From assembly GCA_947245485.1 (NCBI GenBank), contig CAMXOH010000005.1, positions 1-37,745 on the forward strand: a DNA stretch of 37,745 nt, given 5' to 3'. The translations under genes and the position numbers were made by a program. Origin of the DNA: an uncultured Clostridia bacterium. Lineage in GTDB: Bacteria; Bacillota; Clostridia; Christensenellales; Borkfalkiaceae. Below are positions 17,617 through 26,492 of this stretch, one piece after another. Positions within the stretch are counted from its first letter, which is position 1; every line of letters begins with the position of its first letter. Under the pieces are notes generated by a model. The model had not been told where the DNA came from, ran no database searches, and worked only from the letters and a program-made list of their open reading frames with translations.

Positions 17617-18828
17617 TTAAAATTTTTCCTCGCATTCACGAATGAACTCGGCAATTCTGTCGAGTCCTTCGCACATATCCTTTTCGGACAGCGCGTAGGA
17701 AAGGCGCAAAAAGTCGTCGTCGCCGAAGCAAACGCCGGGGGTTGCCGCCACCTTTTTGTGGGTTAAAAGCAGTTCGGCTACGTCCATACTGCCGCGTATT
17801 CTCGTATCCTTATAGAAACTGCCGTATACGTTGTCGCAGAGAAGCATTACGTAGAACGCCCCGTCGGGTTTAACGTAATCGATACCGAGCGATTTCATTG
17901 CTTCGAGTTTTTGTAGCATAACTTCGCGGCGTTTCCCGAACGCTTTTACCATATCCTGCATAGGCTTTTCATCGCCGTTTAGCGCGGCTATTGCGGCGTA
18001 CTGCGTCATTGTGTTTACGTTTGACGTGGAATGGCTCTGGAACGAAGAAATCGCCTTAGCCACGTTTTCGGGGCATGCGAGGTAGCCTAAACGCCAACCC
18101 GTCATTGCATAGGATTTCGAAACGCCGTTAATGACGATTGTCTGCTCCTTCATAGCGGGCGAGCAGTTGGCAATGGAAAAATGCGTCTCACCGCCGTAAA
18201 TGAGTTTTTCGTAAATTTCGTCGGAAAGCACGGTGAGGTTGTACCTCTCGCACACCTCCGCTATTCTGCGGATTTCCGTTTCGGTATAAACCGCGCCCGT
18301 AGGGTTGCAGGGACTGTTGAAAATAAGCATTTTAGTCTTGGGCGTAATCATATTTTCGATTTGCGCCGCCGTCACTTTGTAGCCGTGGCGGTAGGTTGCC
18401 ATAACGTAGACGGGAACGCCGCCGCAACTTTTCACTATTTCGGGATAAGTGAGCCAATAGGGTTTGGGTATAAGCACCTCGTCGCCCGGATTAATAGTTG
18501 CGAAAATCGCGTTGAAAATGGAATGCTTCGCGCCGTTGGAGATAATTATCTGCGACGGTTCGTATTCGAGATTATTTTCTAATTTCAGCTTTTTTACTAT
18601 CGCTTTTTTAAGTTTGGGAAGTCCCGCCGCCGCAACGTACTTTGTGTAACCCGCGTCAAGCGCGTCCTTCGCCGCCTGTACTATGTGGGCGGGCGTATTG
18701 AAATCGGGTTCGCCTACGCCGAAGTTTATTACCTTTTCTCCCGCGGCTTTCAACTCGTTGGCTTTTGCGGAAATCGCAAGCGTCATCGAGGGCGAAATTG
18801 CCTTTACTCTGTCCGAAACCGTTATCAT
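17617..18828 (-). CDS. pyridoxal-phosphate-dependent aminotransferase, aspartate aminotransferase-like
   Basis: Fold type I class I: NFGVGEPDFNTP, NSPCNPTGAVY, SDEIYEKLIY, GVSKSYAMTGWRLGY. Confidence 0.93.
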   Translation of the reverse strand: MITVSDRVKAISPSMTLAISAKANELKAAGEKVINFGVGEPDFNTPAHIVQAAKDALDAGYTKYVAAAGLPKLKKAIVKKLKLENNLEYEPSQIIISNGAKHSIFNAIFATINPGDEVLIPKPYWLTYPEIVKSCGGVPVYVMATYRHGYKVTAAQIENMITPKTKMLIFNSPCNPTGAVYTETEIRRIAEVCERYNLTVLSDEIYEKLIYGGETHFSIANCSPAMKEQTIVINGVSKSYAMTGWRLGYLACPENVAKAISSFQSHSTSNVNTMTQYAAIAALNGDEKPMQDMVKAFGKRREVMLQKLEAMKSLGIDYVKPDGAFYVMLLCDNVYGSFYKDTRIRGSMDVAELLLTHKKVAATPGVCFGDDDFLRLSYALSEKDMCEGLDRIAEFIRECEEKF

Positions 18829-19011
18829 CGAAACTTCTCCTTTCGTGTGTTAAAAATATTCTACCATTCTAATCAATTATAACCGAACGGCAATATATTT
18901 GCAAATATTTAAAACCGATAAATGCGTTAAAAGTACTTAAAAAAACGCAAAACTGCCGATTTTAACAAAAAAAGAGCAAAAAGCACTAAAAAAGAAATTG
19001 CGTCAAAACGC

Positions 19012-19040
19012 TTGACAAATCGCCTTTGTTATAATATAAA
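19012..19040 (+). promoter_or_regulatory. promoter TTGACA-N17-TATAAA of the surface-protein gene
   Basis: TTGACA 19012-19017, TATAAA 19035-19040, aggagg RBS 19115-19120. Confidence 0.7.
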
Positions 19041-19124
19041 CTATACATATCGTAAGGCTCGCCGCATATTACATATTATATAATGCACTCGTGCGGCAAA
19101 CCGAATTTAACGATAGGAGGTTTT

Positions 19125-22100
19125 ATGAAAACACTTAAAAAAAGTATAGCCGTGGCAGGTCTCAGCGCCGCTTGCGCCTTTTCGCTTTTTGCGGGCGCGG
19201 GTATTCTTGCAACAGATTTCTCTAAAACGGCTAACGCAGAAACGTCTAACGCTCCCGACGCAAAGGCTTATTTTTACAACATTTTGAAGGACGAAAAAGG
19301 CAACGAATATACACTTGCCAAAAAGTTCTATCAAGCGTTTGACGAAATGAACAGAACAGGCGACTTCAAAGACGGCAAAGTGGAATATTCCCTCGACAAG
19401 ATTCTCACTTCCGAACAAATCAAAGGTTGGGTAGAAGACGGCGACGTAACCGTTCCCAAAGCGTACAGCGCGGGACGCGACGCTTATATGACGGACCACC
19501 CCGAACTTTTCTACATCGACTACTACAAACTCACCATAAGCGCAGGACGCAGCGGCGGCGTTTACAAGGCTTACTTGGACAGCGGACGCGAAGCTAACAT
19601 TTACCGCGACGACGGTTTCACCAACGAAGCGGACGTAAACAAAGCTATTGCGGAATTCAACGCCGAAGTCGACAAAATAGCGGCGGAAGCCGTTAAGGCT
19701 TCCGAAAACGCGCTTTACGGTACGGCAAAAGAAGTTGCACAGGCAAAATACGTAAACAACTACTTTGCGGAAAACACCGAGTACGACTTCGGCGCGCTCG
19801 ACGAATATCAACAGACGGGAACTTCTACCGCTTCTATGATATTCACCGCATACGGCAGTCTTATTACCCATAAAGCGGTTTGCTCGGGTTATTCGACAGG
19901 CTATAAAGCGGTTATGGATAAACTCAATATCCCCACCCTTGTAGTAAGCGGCTACTCGGTAGCTAAAAACAGCAAAGGCGAATACACGGAAAAGGGCGAA
20001 GCTCATTCCTGGAACTACGTATGGCTCGAAGACCCCGACGACGGCGAAACCCCTACGAGAGCGGCGCGCGCGGAAGGCGAAGGCGGCGCATGGTACGCGG
20101 TTGATACAACCTGGAACAGCACGGGAAAAAGTCCGTCCAAATATATGCTTGTGGGCAGTTCTTCTTTCTCTAAGGAACACATTGCGGAAGGCATTATATC
20201 TTCTTCCGGTTACGAACTTGTCTATCCCGAACTCGCTAAATACAACTACGGATGCAAAACCGCTTCCAACGGTATTATATACAGCATTAACTACGAAGAA
20301 TCTTCCTCCGGCGAATTGGACAACTACGGCAACCCCGCTTATATTACAAGAGAAACGGTAAGCTATAACGGTAAAGGCGCTACGAAACTTTATGAAGAAG
20401 ATAATTTGTATCTTGCAGTGCGCTATGCAAAAATAGACGCAGAAACCCAAAAAGTTGTCTGGACGGTATGGCAGGCTCTCGTTCCCCTCGTACAGAACGG
20501 TGTGTTCCCCGCGCTCGATGACGACGGCACGCAGGTTACTATGCCCGGTAACGCTTCCAACCTGTACGTTCAGTACGCTGTATTCGACGAAGCTCCCGAT
20601 TTGAACTACAACCCCGACGATTATCATCCCGATAAACCTGCATGGGCTCCCGACGGATACGTCCATTGGCAGTTCAATTTCGCTTACGACTACAACGACG
20701 AACCCGGCAACAAAATGACGGCGGCAACCGAAATTATACAAAACGAGTGCTACGGTACTTACGTTCCGGCTCCTATCGTAAACGGCGAAAAAACCACTCC
20801 CTCCATAATGGTGGAGAATATTTTAAACGACAACACGCTTGACCGCAACAGCGACAAGCCTATAATGGCGGAAAAACATGCAATAAACTATTCCATCGTC
20901 TATATGGAAAAACTTCATATCCTCGACGATGATAAAGAATTAGGCATTTCCGTTTCGACGCAGCACCGTACGAACACAATGGAGTATGCAAGACTTGTTC
21001 CTTTCGAAGACGGCAAACTTGTGCATTTCGACGGCGACAGAACAATATCTTTCAAATTCTGCCCCAGCCTTATGTACGAGCACAATATGGAACATTACAC
21101 TTTCACTTTCACCAACATAGGTTCGGGCGAACTGAGAACCCGTCCCGTCCGCGACGATAAAGGCAATATCGTATATAACGAAGACGGCACGCCCAAGATT
21201 GAAAATTATACTTCCGACAAATTACCCAGCGCAGTAAGTTTTTCTTACGGAAGACTTTATAACGCTTGCCCCAAATATTTCAACTACGACGGCAGACTTT
21301 ACGTCAACTGCTGCGCACAGCCTACGCTTATAAGCAACGAAGACCTTTCCGAAATGAATTTCAAGGATGAAGAAGGAAACAGCACCTTCTCCGAGCAGGA
21401 AAGAAGCCAGATGATGCTTGTAGTCGATACAGTCAATAAAAAGACCGAACAGGCAATGCTCGACGGAATTGACGGCAACGATGAACTCATCAATACCGAA
21501 GATATAAAAGCAAGCGAAACTTACGACATTAACTTGCAGATTTGCGGTAAATACCCCAAGATTCCCGACGGCAGCTACGTTAAAATCGCGCTCGGCTTCC
21601 CCGAAGGATACGGACCCGGCGACGAGGGCGTAACGTTCAAACTCTTCCATCGTAAACACATTAAGGGCGACGAATACATTATCGAAGAAGTTCCCTGCGT
21701 CGTAACCAAACAGGGTATCATTGCAACCGTTACCAGCTTCTCCCCCTATATGGTAGCGGCGGTTGACGCAGATAAGGCTACTACGAAAAATATCGTAGCA
21801 AGCATAGACGGCAGAGGCGGCAAGCTGAGCAAAGAGGACGGCGAAATCAAGACGCTTAAATCGGGCGAAACCTACACCTACACCGTTAAACCCGACGCAG
21901 GTTATAAGATTCATTCCGTTAAACTCAACGATAAGGAAATTTCCGAAAGAGTCGGCGCAGACGGCAAACTTACTTTAACCTACGAAGAACTCGCGGCTAA
22001 TAACGAGCTTGATATTCAGTACATTTCCAACGAAGCGTCCGCACGTTTCGAAGATAAAGGTTTGGAATACGTTGCTCCCCAGAAAGTCGTTCTCGAAGCA

Positions 22101-22343
22101 GTTGAACGTCCCGGATTTGTAAGACCCGGAGATTTCGACGACGATGAAAACAACGGCGACAACGACACTGATAACAATAATGACAACGACGGCAATGACG
22201 ACGAAGCAAACGTCGGAAACCACGACGCCAACGGCAAAAAGGATAATACGGTAGTTATCATAATCGCGGTTGCGGCTATTGCCGTTGCTCTTGCCGCGGC
22301 GGCAGGCGTAGTAGTAATGGTTATCAGATATAAGAAATCTTAA
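19125..22343 (+). CDS. large secreted, C-terminally membrane-anchored protein with a transglutaminase-like domain
   Basis: Signal peptide; Cys-His-Asp pattern KAVCSGYSTGYKAVM / EAHSWNYVWL / WYAVDTTWN; beta-rich repeat near the C terminus; Asp/Asn-rich linker; terminal TM and RYKKS. Confidence 0.85.
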   Translation: MKTLKKSIAVAGLSAACAFSLFAGAGILATDFSKTANAETSNAPDAKAYFYNILKDEKGNEYTLAKKFYQAFDEMNRTGDFKDGKVEYSLDKILTSEQIKGWVEDGDVTVPKAYSAGRDAYMTDHPELFYIDYYKLTISAGRSGGVYKAYLDSGREANIYRDDGFTNEADVNKAIAEFNAEVDKIAAEAVKASENALYGTAKEVAQAKYVNNYFAENTEYDFGALDEYQQTGTSTASMIFTAYGSLITHKAVCSGYSTGYKAVMDKLNIPTLVVSGYSVAKNSKGEYTEKGEAHSWNYVWLEDPDDGETPTRAARAEGEGGAWYAVDTTWNSTGKSPSKYMLVGSSSFSKEHIAEGIISSSGYELVYPELAKYNYGCKTASNGIIYSINYEESSSGELDNYGNPAYITRETVSYNGKGATKLYEEDNLYLAVRYAKIDAETQKVVWTVWQALVPLVQNGVFPALDDDGTQVTMPGNASNLYVQYAVFDEAPDLNYNPDDYHPDKPAWAPDGYVHWQFNFAYDYNDEPGNKMTAATEIIQNECYGTYVPAPIVNGEKTTPSIMVENILNDNTLDRNSDKPIMAEKHAINYSIVYMEKLHILDDDKELGISVSTQHRTNTMEYARLVPFEDGKLVHFDGDRTISFKFCPSLMYEHNMEHYTFTFTNIGSGELRTRPVRDDKGNIVYNEDGTPKIENYTSDKLPSAVSFSYGRLYNACPKYFNYDGRLYVNCCAQPTLISNEDLSEMNFKDEEGNSTFSEQERSQMMLVVDTVNKKTEQAMLDGIDGNDELINTEDIKASETYDINLQICGKYPKIPDGSYVKIALGFPEGYGPGDEGVTFKLFHRKHIKGDEYIIEEVPCVVTKQGIIATVTSFSPYMVAAVDADKATTKNIVASIDGRGGKLSKEDGEIKTLKSGETYTYTVKPDAGYKIHSVKLNDKEISERVGADGKLTLTYEELAANNELDIQYISNEASARFEDKGLEYVAPQKVVLEAVERPGFVRPGDFDDDENNGDNDTDNNNDNDGNDDEANVGNHDANGKKDNTVVIIIAVAAIAVALAAAAGVVVMVIRYKKS

Positions 22344-22376
22344 TCGCAAGCTACATGTACAATAAACATTGACAAT

Positions 22377-22418
22377 AACCCCCGTGCGCGTTTGCGCACG
22401 GGGGTTAGTTTTTTTTAA
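22377..22418 (+). terminator. intrinsic terminator
   Basis: aacccccgtgcgc-gttt-gcgcacgggggtt then agtttttttt. Confidence 0.85.
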
Positions 22419-22422
22419 TAAA

Positions 22423-22587
22423 TTATTTCTCCGTATTTTTTCTGCCTTTATCGCAGAGCGTACAGCCGTCGCAGCCGCATCCGCAACCGCCGTCTTTGCG
22501 TTTGACTTTTCTGTATATAACCCCCGCAATTACGGCAACCGCCGCAACGCAGACGCAAACTATTACTGCAATATCTATTCCGTTCAT
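22423..22587 (-). CDS. FeoB-associated Cys-rich membrane protein (54 aa)
   Basis: MNGIDIAVIVCVCVAAVAVIAGVIYRKVKRKDGGCGCGCDGCTLCDKGRKNTEK, directly downstream of feoB; shorter than the ORF-track cut-off. Confidence 0.85.
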   Translation of the reverse strand: MNGIDIAVIVCVCVAAVAVIAGVIYRKVKRKDGGCGCGCDGCTLCDKGRKNTEK

Positions 22588-22588
22588 A

Positions 22589-24901
22589 TCATTTCCTCCT
22601 CTTTGAAAATATCTTCATTATATCAAACTTGCCCGTATTCCTTAAAACGATAAATACCGTAACTGTTGCCGCGCACGCCGCCCAAATTGCGAGCGGCCAA
22701 ACAAACGCGCCGACGGTGTAAATCATTGCGCCCGCTATATAACTTGCCGCGAGCCAAAACAAAAGCGTAAACCTGAATTTACCTGCGGGCAATTCCGCCT
22801 TTGCCGTCGCAACCGCCGCAAAGCAGGGTATCGTAGTCATATTGAACGCAATAAACGAAATTAATGCGGCGACGAACTGCGCGCGGCTTATTCCCGAATC
22901 GGCGGAAATAACGTTTATAAGCGCCGCAAGCTCTTCCGTACCCTCTTCCGTTCCCACGCCCGCGTATGCTCCTATGCAGAGAGCAAGCGCAGTGAAAGTA
23001 GCTATTACGTTCTCCTTTGCTATAAGTCCCGTAATCGCCGCAACCGCGAACACCCAGCCGAACTGTCCGAGTTGCGAGCCGAAGCCGAGCGGAGTGAATA
23101 TGGGTTGCAGGAACATTCCCAAAGAGGCGAGCATGGATTCGTTCATCTGCTCGTCGGGCAGGTATTCCCACTTCCAGCTTAGGTGCGAAAACAGCCATAT
23201 AATTACAGTGGAAGCAAAAATAATAGTAAACGCTTTCTTTACGAAATGTTTAGCTTTATCCCATAAGTGAAGCATTAAGTTTCCGAACCCCGGCAAACGG
23301 TATGCGGGGAGTTCCATTATGAAGGGCGGCGTTTCGCCTTTCTGTGTTGTGTTTCGCATAAGCAATACGCATATTATTGCCGTACATATTCCGAAAACGT
23401 ACATACCGAAAGTTATTAAATCTGCATTGCCTATTCCGAATGCTCCGACAATTCCGCCCGCAACCGCGGTTAAAATGGGCAGTTTCGCCCCGCACGAAAA
23501 GAACGGAATTACCCTGATTGTGGCGGTGCGTTCCCTGTCGTCCGCCAAAGTGCGGGTATTGATTGTCGCGGGAAGCGAACAGCCGAACCCCATAATCATA
23601 GGCATAAACGCCCTGCCCGAGAGTCCGAAACGGCGGAAAATTCTATCGAGTACGAAAGCAATTCTCGCCATATATCCCGTATCTTCCAATATTGAGAAGA
23701 ACAGGAACAGCGTGAGTATTTGCGGCAAAAAGCCGAGTACCGCGAATATTCCGCCGAGAATGCCGTCGCCGACGAGTCCCGTCGCCCATTCAGCCGCGCC
23801 GCCCCTTTCCATCAGCGTGATTACGCCGTCCGAAATATGCGAGAGAAATAGGTTTAACAAATTGCCGAGCATTACGCCGGGAGAATAAACTGTGCCGTCA
23901 TAGAAAACGGCAAGCACTTCCGCGCCGAAGTGTTCATACTCTATTCCGCCGTCCGCTTTGGTTGCAAGTCCGAGTTCAGTAAGCGACGGAAGCCACGCCA
24001 TTTCTTCGGTAAAGCCGTTCAGGAAAAACAAATTTTCCGAAAAAGTTAAATGAAATATAAAGAACAAAATTACCGCAAATATGGGAATAGCCCATACTCT
24101 GTGCGTCAAAACCTTATCAATCTTGTCGGACTTTGTCAGCGCGCCCCGCTCTTCCTTTCTCACTTTTATTGCGGAAAGTTTTTGTGATATGTATTTATAT
24201 CTTTCGTCGGCAATAACCGCTTCCAAGTCCTCTCCCGCGGCGGCTTCTTCCAATACCGCTTTCGCGCCGCCGTATGCAAGTTCGATTTCGTCGTTTTCCA
24301 AAAGTTTTACTGCGTGGAACAGCGGAGAGCAAACTTGTTTTTCCCTATAAAAAGCGCACGCCGTTTCGATTTGTCTGCCAAGCGCGTCTTTTAACACCGT
24401 TGAACCGCGCCGCGACATAGGCATTGCCGCCGCCCTGTCCATAAGCTGTTTAATCCCTCTGCCTTTGAGCGCGGAAATTTCGACAACGGGTACGCCGAGC
24501 TTTGCTTCGAGTCCGCGCACGTCGATTTTGTCGCCCGCTTTCTCCACTTCATCAATCATATTAAGGGCAACGATAACAGACACGTCCGTTTCAAGCAGTT
24601 GCGTAGTAAGGTATAAATTGCGTTCCAGATTGGTTGCGTCCACTATGTTTATAATTGCGTCGGGACGCTGTTCGAGTATGTAATTGCGCGAAATAAGCTC
24701 CTCGGGGGTATAGGGAGAAAGCGAATAGATACCGGGAAGGTCTACAATATTTATATTTTCGTTCCCGCCCTTATAGACGCCCTCGCGCTTGTCAACCGTG
24801 ACGCCGGGCCAGTTGCCGACGTGCGCCGCCGCGCCCGTAAGCGCATTAAAAAGCGTTGTCTTTCCGCAGTTGGGATTGCCCGCCAAAGCAAAAGTCCTCA
24901 T
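22589..24901 (-). CDS. feoB: ferrous iron transport protein B
   Basis: MRTFALAGNPNCGKTTLFNALTG G1, GNWPGVTVDKREG, DLPGIYSLSPYTPEE, NMIDE; Gate domains; start at MRTFALAGN. Confidence 0.97.
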   Translation of the reverse strand: MRTFALAGNPNCGKTTLFNALTGAAAHVGNWPGVTVDKREGVYKGGNENINIVDLPGIYSLSPYTPEELISRNYILEQRPDAIINIVDATNLERNLYLTTQLLETDVSVIVALNMIDEVEKAGDKIDVRGLEAKLGVPVVEISALKGRGIKQLMDRAAAMPMSRRGSTVLKDALGRQIETACAFYREKQVCSPLFHAVKLLENDEIELAYGGAKAVLEEAAAGEDLEAVIADERYKYISQKLSAIKVRKEERGALTKSDKIDKVLTHRVWAIPIFAVILFFIFHLTFSENLFFLNGFTEEMAWLPSLTELGLATKADGGIEYEHFGAEVLAVFYDGTVYSPGVMLGNLLNLFLSHISDGVITLMERGGAAEWATGLVGDGILGGIFAVLGFLPQILTLFLFFSILEDTGYMARIAFVLDRIFRRFGLSGRAFMPMIMGFGCSLPATINTRTLADDRERTATIRVIPFFSCGAKLPILTAVAGGIVGAFGIGNADLITFGMYVFGICTAIICVLLMRNTTQKGETPPFIMELPAYRLPGFGNLMLHLWDKAKHFVKKAFTIIFASTVIIWLFSHLSWKWEYLPDEQMNESMLASLGMFLQPIFTPLGFGSQLGQFGWVFAVAAITGLIAKENVIATFTALALCIGAYAGVGTEEGTEELAALINVISADSGISRAQFVAALISFIAFNMTTIPCFAAVATAKAELPAGKFRFTLLFWLAASYIAGAMIYTVGAFVWPLAIWAACAATVTVFIVLRNTGKFDIMKIFSKRRK

Positions 24902-25128
24902 AAAAGTTCCGCCTCCACACACGCCGCTTCGGTTTTTCGCAAAGTGAGTTCATAGCCGCGCAAAGTGATTTCGAGCGGGTCTCCGAGCGGCGCTTTCTTG
25001 CGCATAATAATTTCCGCGCCCGGGGTCACGCCCATATCGAACAGCCTGCGGCGAACTCTTCCCTCGCCCGTAACAGTCTTAATTGTGCCGCGTTCCCCCA
25101 CGGCAAAGTCGCTTAAAAGTTTTAACAT
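24898..25128 (-). CDS. feoA: FeoA domain protein
   Basis: RRRLFDMGVTPGAEIIMRKKAPLGDPLEITLRGYELTLRK. Confidence 0.92.
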   Translation of the reverse strand: MLKLLSDFAVGERGTIKTVTGEGRVRRRLFDMGVTPGAEIIMRKKAPLGDPLEITLRGYELTLRKTEAACVEAELL

Positions 25129-25208
25129 ATATTCTCCTTTAAAAATATTTATTTCGGTTTACGATTTATTAACCGCGGTTTAGTTTTTAAGCAAAAAATT
25201 CAGCGGCT

Positions 25209-25421
25209 TTAAGCCACTATAATTTTTCCCGCAAGCTGTCTGTCGAGGCAGAGCCTGCCCTCTTTTACGACTACTATGACGCTTCCGCCGCTTGACGATA
25301 GAAGCGTTATTTTACTGCCCTCTGAAATGCCGAGTTCCTTTAAATGCCTTTTTACCTTTTCGTCCGCGCCGACTTTTTTCACTTCGAGTTCTCTCCCCTC
25401 GGGAGCAATAAAGATTGGCAT
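25209..25421 (-). CDS. second FeoA-like protein
   Basis: VKRHLKELGISEGSKITLLSSSGGSVIVVVKEGRLCLDRQLAGKIIV; start at MPIFIAPEG with ggagg RBS. Confidence 0.88.
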   Translation of the reverse strand: MPIFIAPEGRELEVKKVGADEKVKRHLKELGISEGSKITLLSSSGGSVIVVVKEGRLCLDRQLAGKIIVA

Positions 25422-25429
25422 AAACACCT

Positions 25430-25456
25430 CCAAAAAATTAACCTTGATTAATATTT
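25430..25456. promoter_or_regulatory. operator-like repeat A (feo 5' UTR)
   Basis: Minus strand aaatattaatcaaggttaattttttgg; near-copy of the sequence at 25492-25517. Confidence 0.7.
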
Positions 25457-25461
25457 ATTAT

Positions 25462-25491
25462 ATTATAGATAAATTTATACTCATTTGTCAA
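25462..25491 (-). promoter_or_regulatory. feo promoter TTGACA-N18-TATAAT
   Basis: + strand attata 25462-25467 and tgtcaa 25486-25491. Confidence 0.75.
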
Positions 25492-25517
25492 CCAAAAAAT
25501 AACCTCAGTTAATATTT
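25492..25517. promoter_or_regulatory. operator-like repeat B (abutting the feo -35)
   Basis: Minus strand aaatattaactgaggttattttttgg; three substitutions and one indel from repeat A. Confidence 0.7.
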
Positions 25518-25580
25518 TTTTGCACAAAAAATAAATTTTTAACGCAAAATAAAAAAGTTATCTTATCAACCGCATTGAAA

Positions 25581-25615
25581 AACGCCGCCCTGCGCAAATT
25601 TTGCAGGGCGGCGTT
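25581..25615 (-). terminator. intrinsic terminator-like hairpin downstream of the DtxR-type gene
   Basis: aacgccgccctgc / gcagggcggcgtt 13-bp stem, followed on the minus strand by ttt. Confidence 0.7.
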
Positions 25616-25737
25616 GCCGTAGTTTCCATAAAGCAAATATTATCTTTTAAAATTATGCCGTGTATTAACAGGGTAACGTGTTGCGTTCATTTAATAGTTC
25701 TCAATTCTTTATGGATAGAGCGATTTAATCTTCTGTT

Positions 25738-26103
25738 TTATTTGTTTTTTTCTACGAATTGCTTGATGGCGCCGTACGTTGCCTCGGAAAGAACGTGCTC
25801 CATTTCGCACGCGTCCCTCTCCGCGTCCAATTCGTTTACGCCCAAATTTTGCAAAAAGGTTTTAATCGTGCAATGTTTTTCATATATATACTCTGCATAG
25901 CTTTCGCCCTTTTGTGTCAGGTAAATGTGCATTCCGTCGCAGTCTACAAGCTGTTCGGCTTGCAGAATTTTAACGGCTTTTTGCACGGCGGGCTGTGATA
26001 CGCCTATGCGCCGCGCCACGTCAACCCTATGCACGAACTCTTTTTCGCGCGACAGGAGCAATATACATTCCAAATAATCTTCCGACGATTGATTTCTTTT
26101 CAT
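25738..26103 (-). CDS. DtxR/MntR-family metal-dependent transcriptional regulator without SH3-like C-terminal domain
   Basis: SSEDYLECILLLSREKEFVHRVDVARRIGVSQPAVQKAVKILQ winged HTH and DAERDACEMEHVLSEATYGAI dimerisation/metal-site region; start at MKRNQSSEDY. Confidence 0.88.
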   Translation of the reverse strand: MKRNQSSEDYLECILLLSREKEFVHRVDVARRIGVSQPAVQKAVKILQAEQLVDCDGMHIYLTQKGESYAEYIYEKHCTIKTFLQNLGVNELDAERDACEMEHVLSEATYGAIKQFVEKNK

Positions 26104-26110
26104 AATATTA

Positions 26111-26139
26111 ATTATAGAACAATATGCGCGGTATGTCAA
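26111..26139 (-). promoter_or_regulatory. promoter TTGACA-N17-TATAAT, 7 nt before the ATG
   Basis: + strand attata 26111-26116, tgtcaa 26134-26139; ATG at 26103. Confidence 0.8.
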
Positions 26140-26143
26140 GACG

Positions 26144-26356
26144 CTAATCTTCCAATCCGAGAAGATAATCAGCCGAAACGTCGAGATAACGGCATAAAAG
26201 AAACAGAGTATCTATGCTCGGCTCGCTTTTGCCAGACTTGTAATCCGATATGCACTGTTTGGATACATTCGCCGCTTTTGCAAGTTCTGTCTGCTTTACG
26301 TCGGAATATTTCAGCCATTCGTTGAACCTCGCCTGAAACTTCGTAATCTTTTCCAT
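26144..26356 (-). CDS. XRE-family helix-turn-helix protein (70 aa)
   Basis: KQTELAKAANVSKQCISDYKSGKSEPSIDTLFLLCRYLDVSADYLLGL. Confidence 0.88.
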   Translation of the reverse strand: MEKITKFQARFNEWLKYSDVKQTELAKAANVSKQCISDYKSGKSEPSIDTLFLLCRYLDVSADYLLGLED

Positions 26357-26492
26357 ACGCGGTAATTATAGGCATTTTAGTAAGTTAATAACTGATAAGT
26401 ACGCTAATACCTTACTTTTTTGAAAAATTTGTCAATATTTCGTAGACTTAAACAGTAGTATTATACTATATAATTTGGAGGATTTGAAAAAA

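Noticed and set aside
19107-20741. 544-aa minus-strand ORF opposite the surface-protein gene
   Set aside because: Antisense shadow of a strongly coding plus-strand gene with signal peptide and transglutaminase motifs; no recognisable domain, no RBS.
22137-22205. Low-complexity gac/aac-rich DNA as a possible regulatory repeat
   Set aside because: In frame with the surface-protein gene and explained by an Asp/Asn-rich linker.
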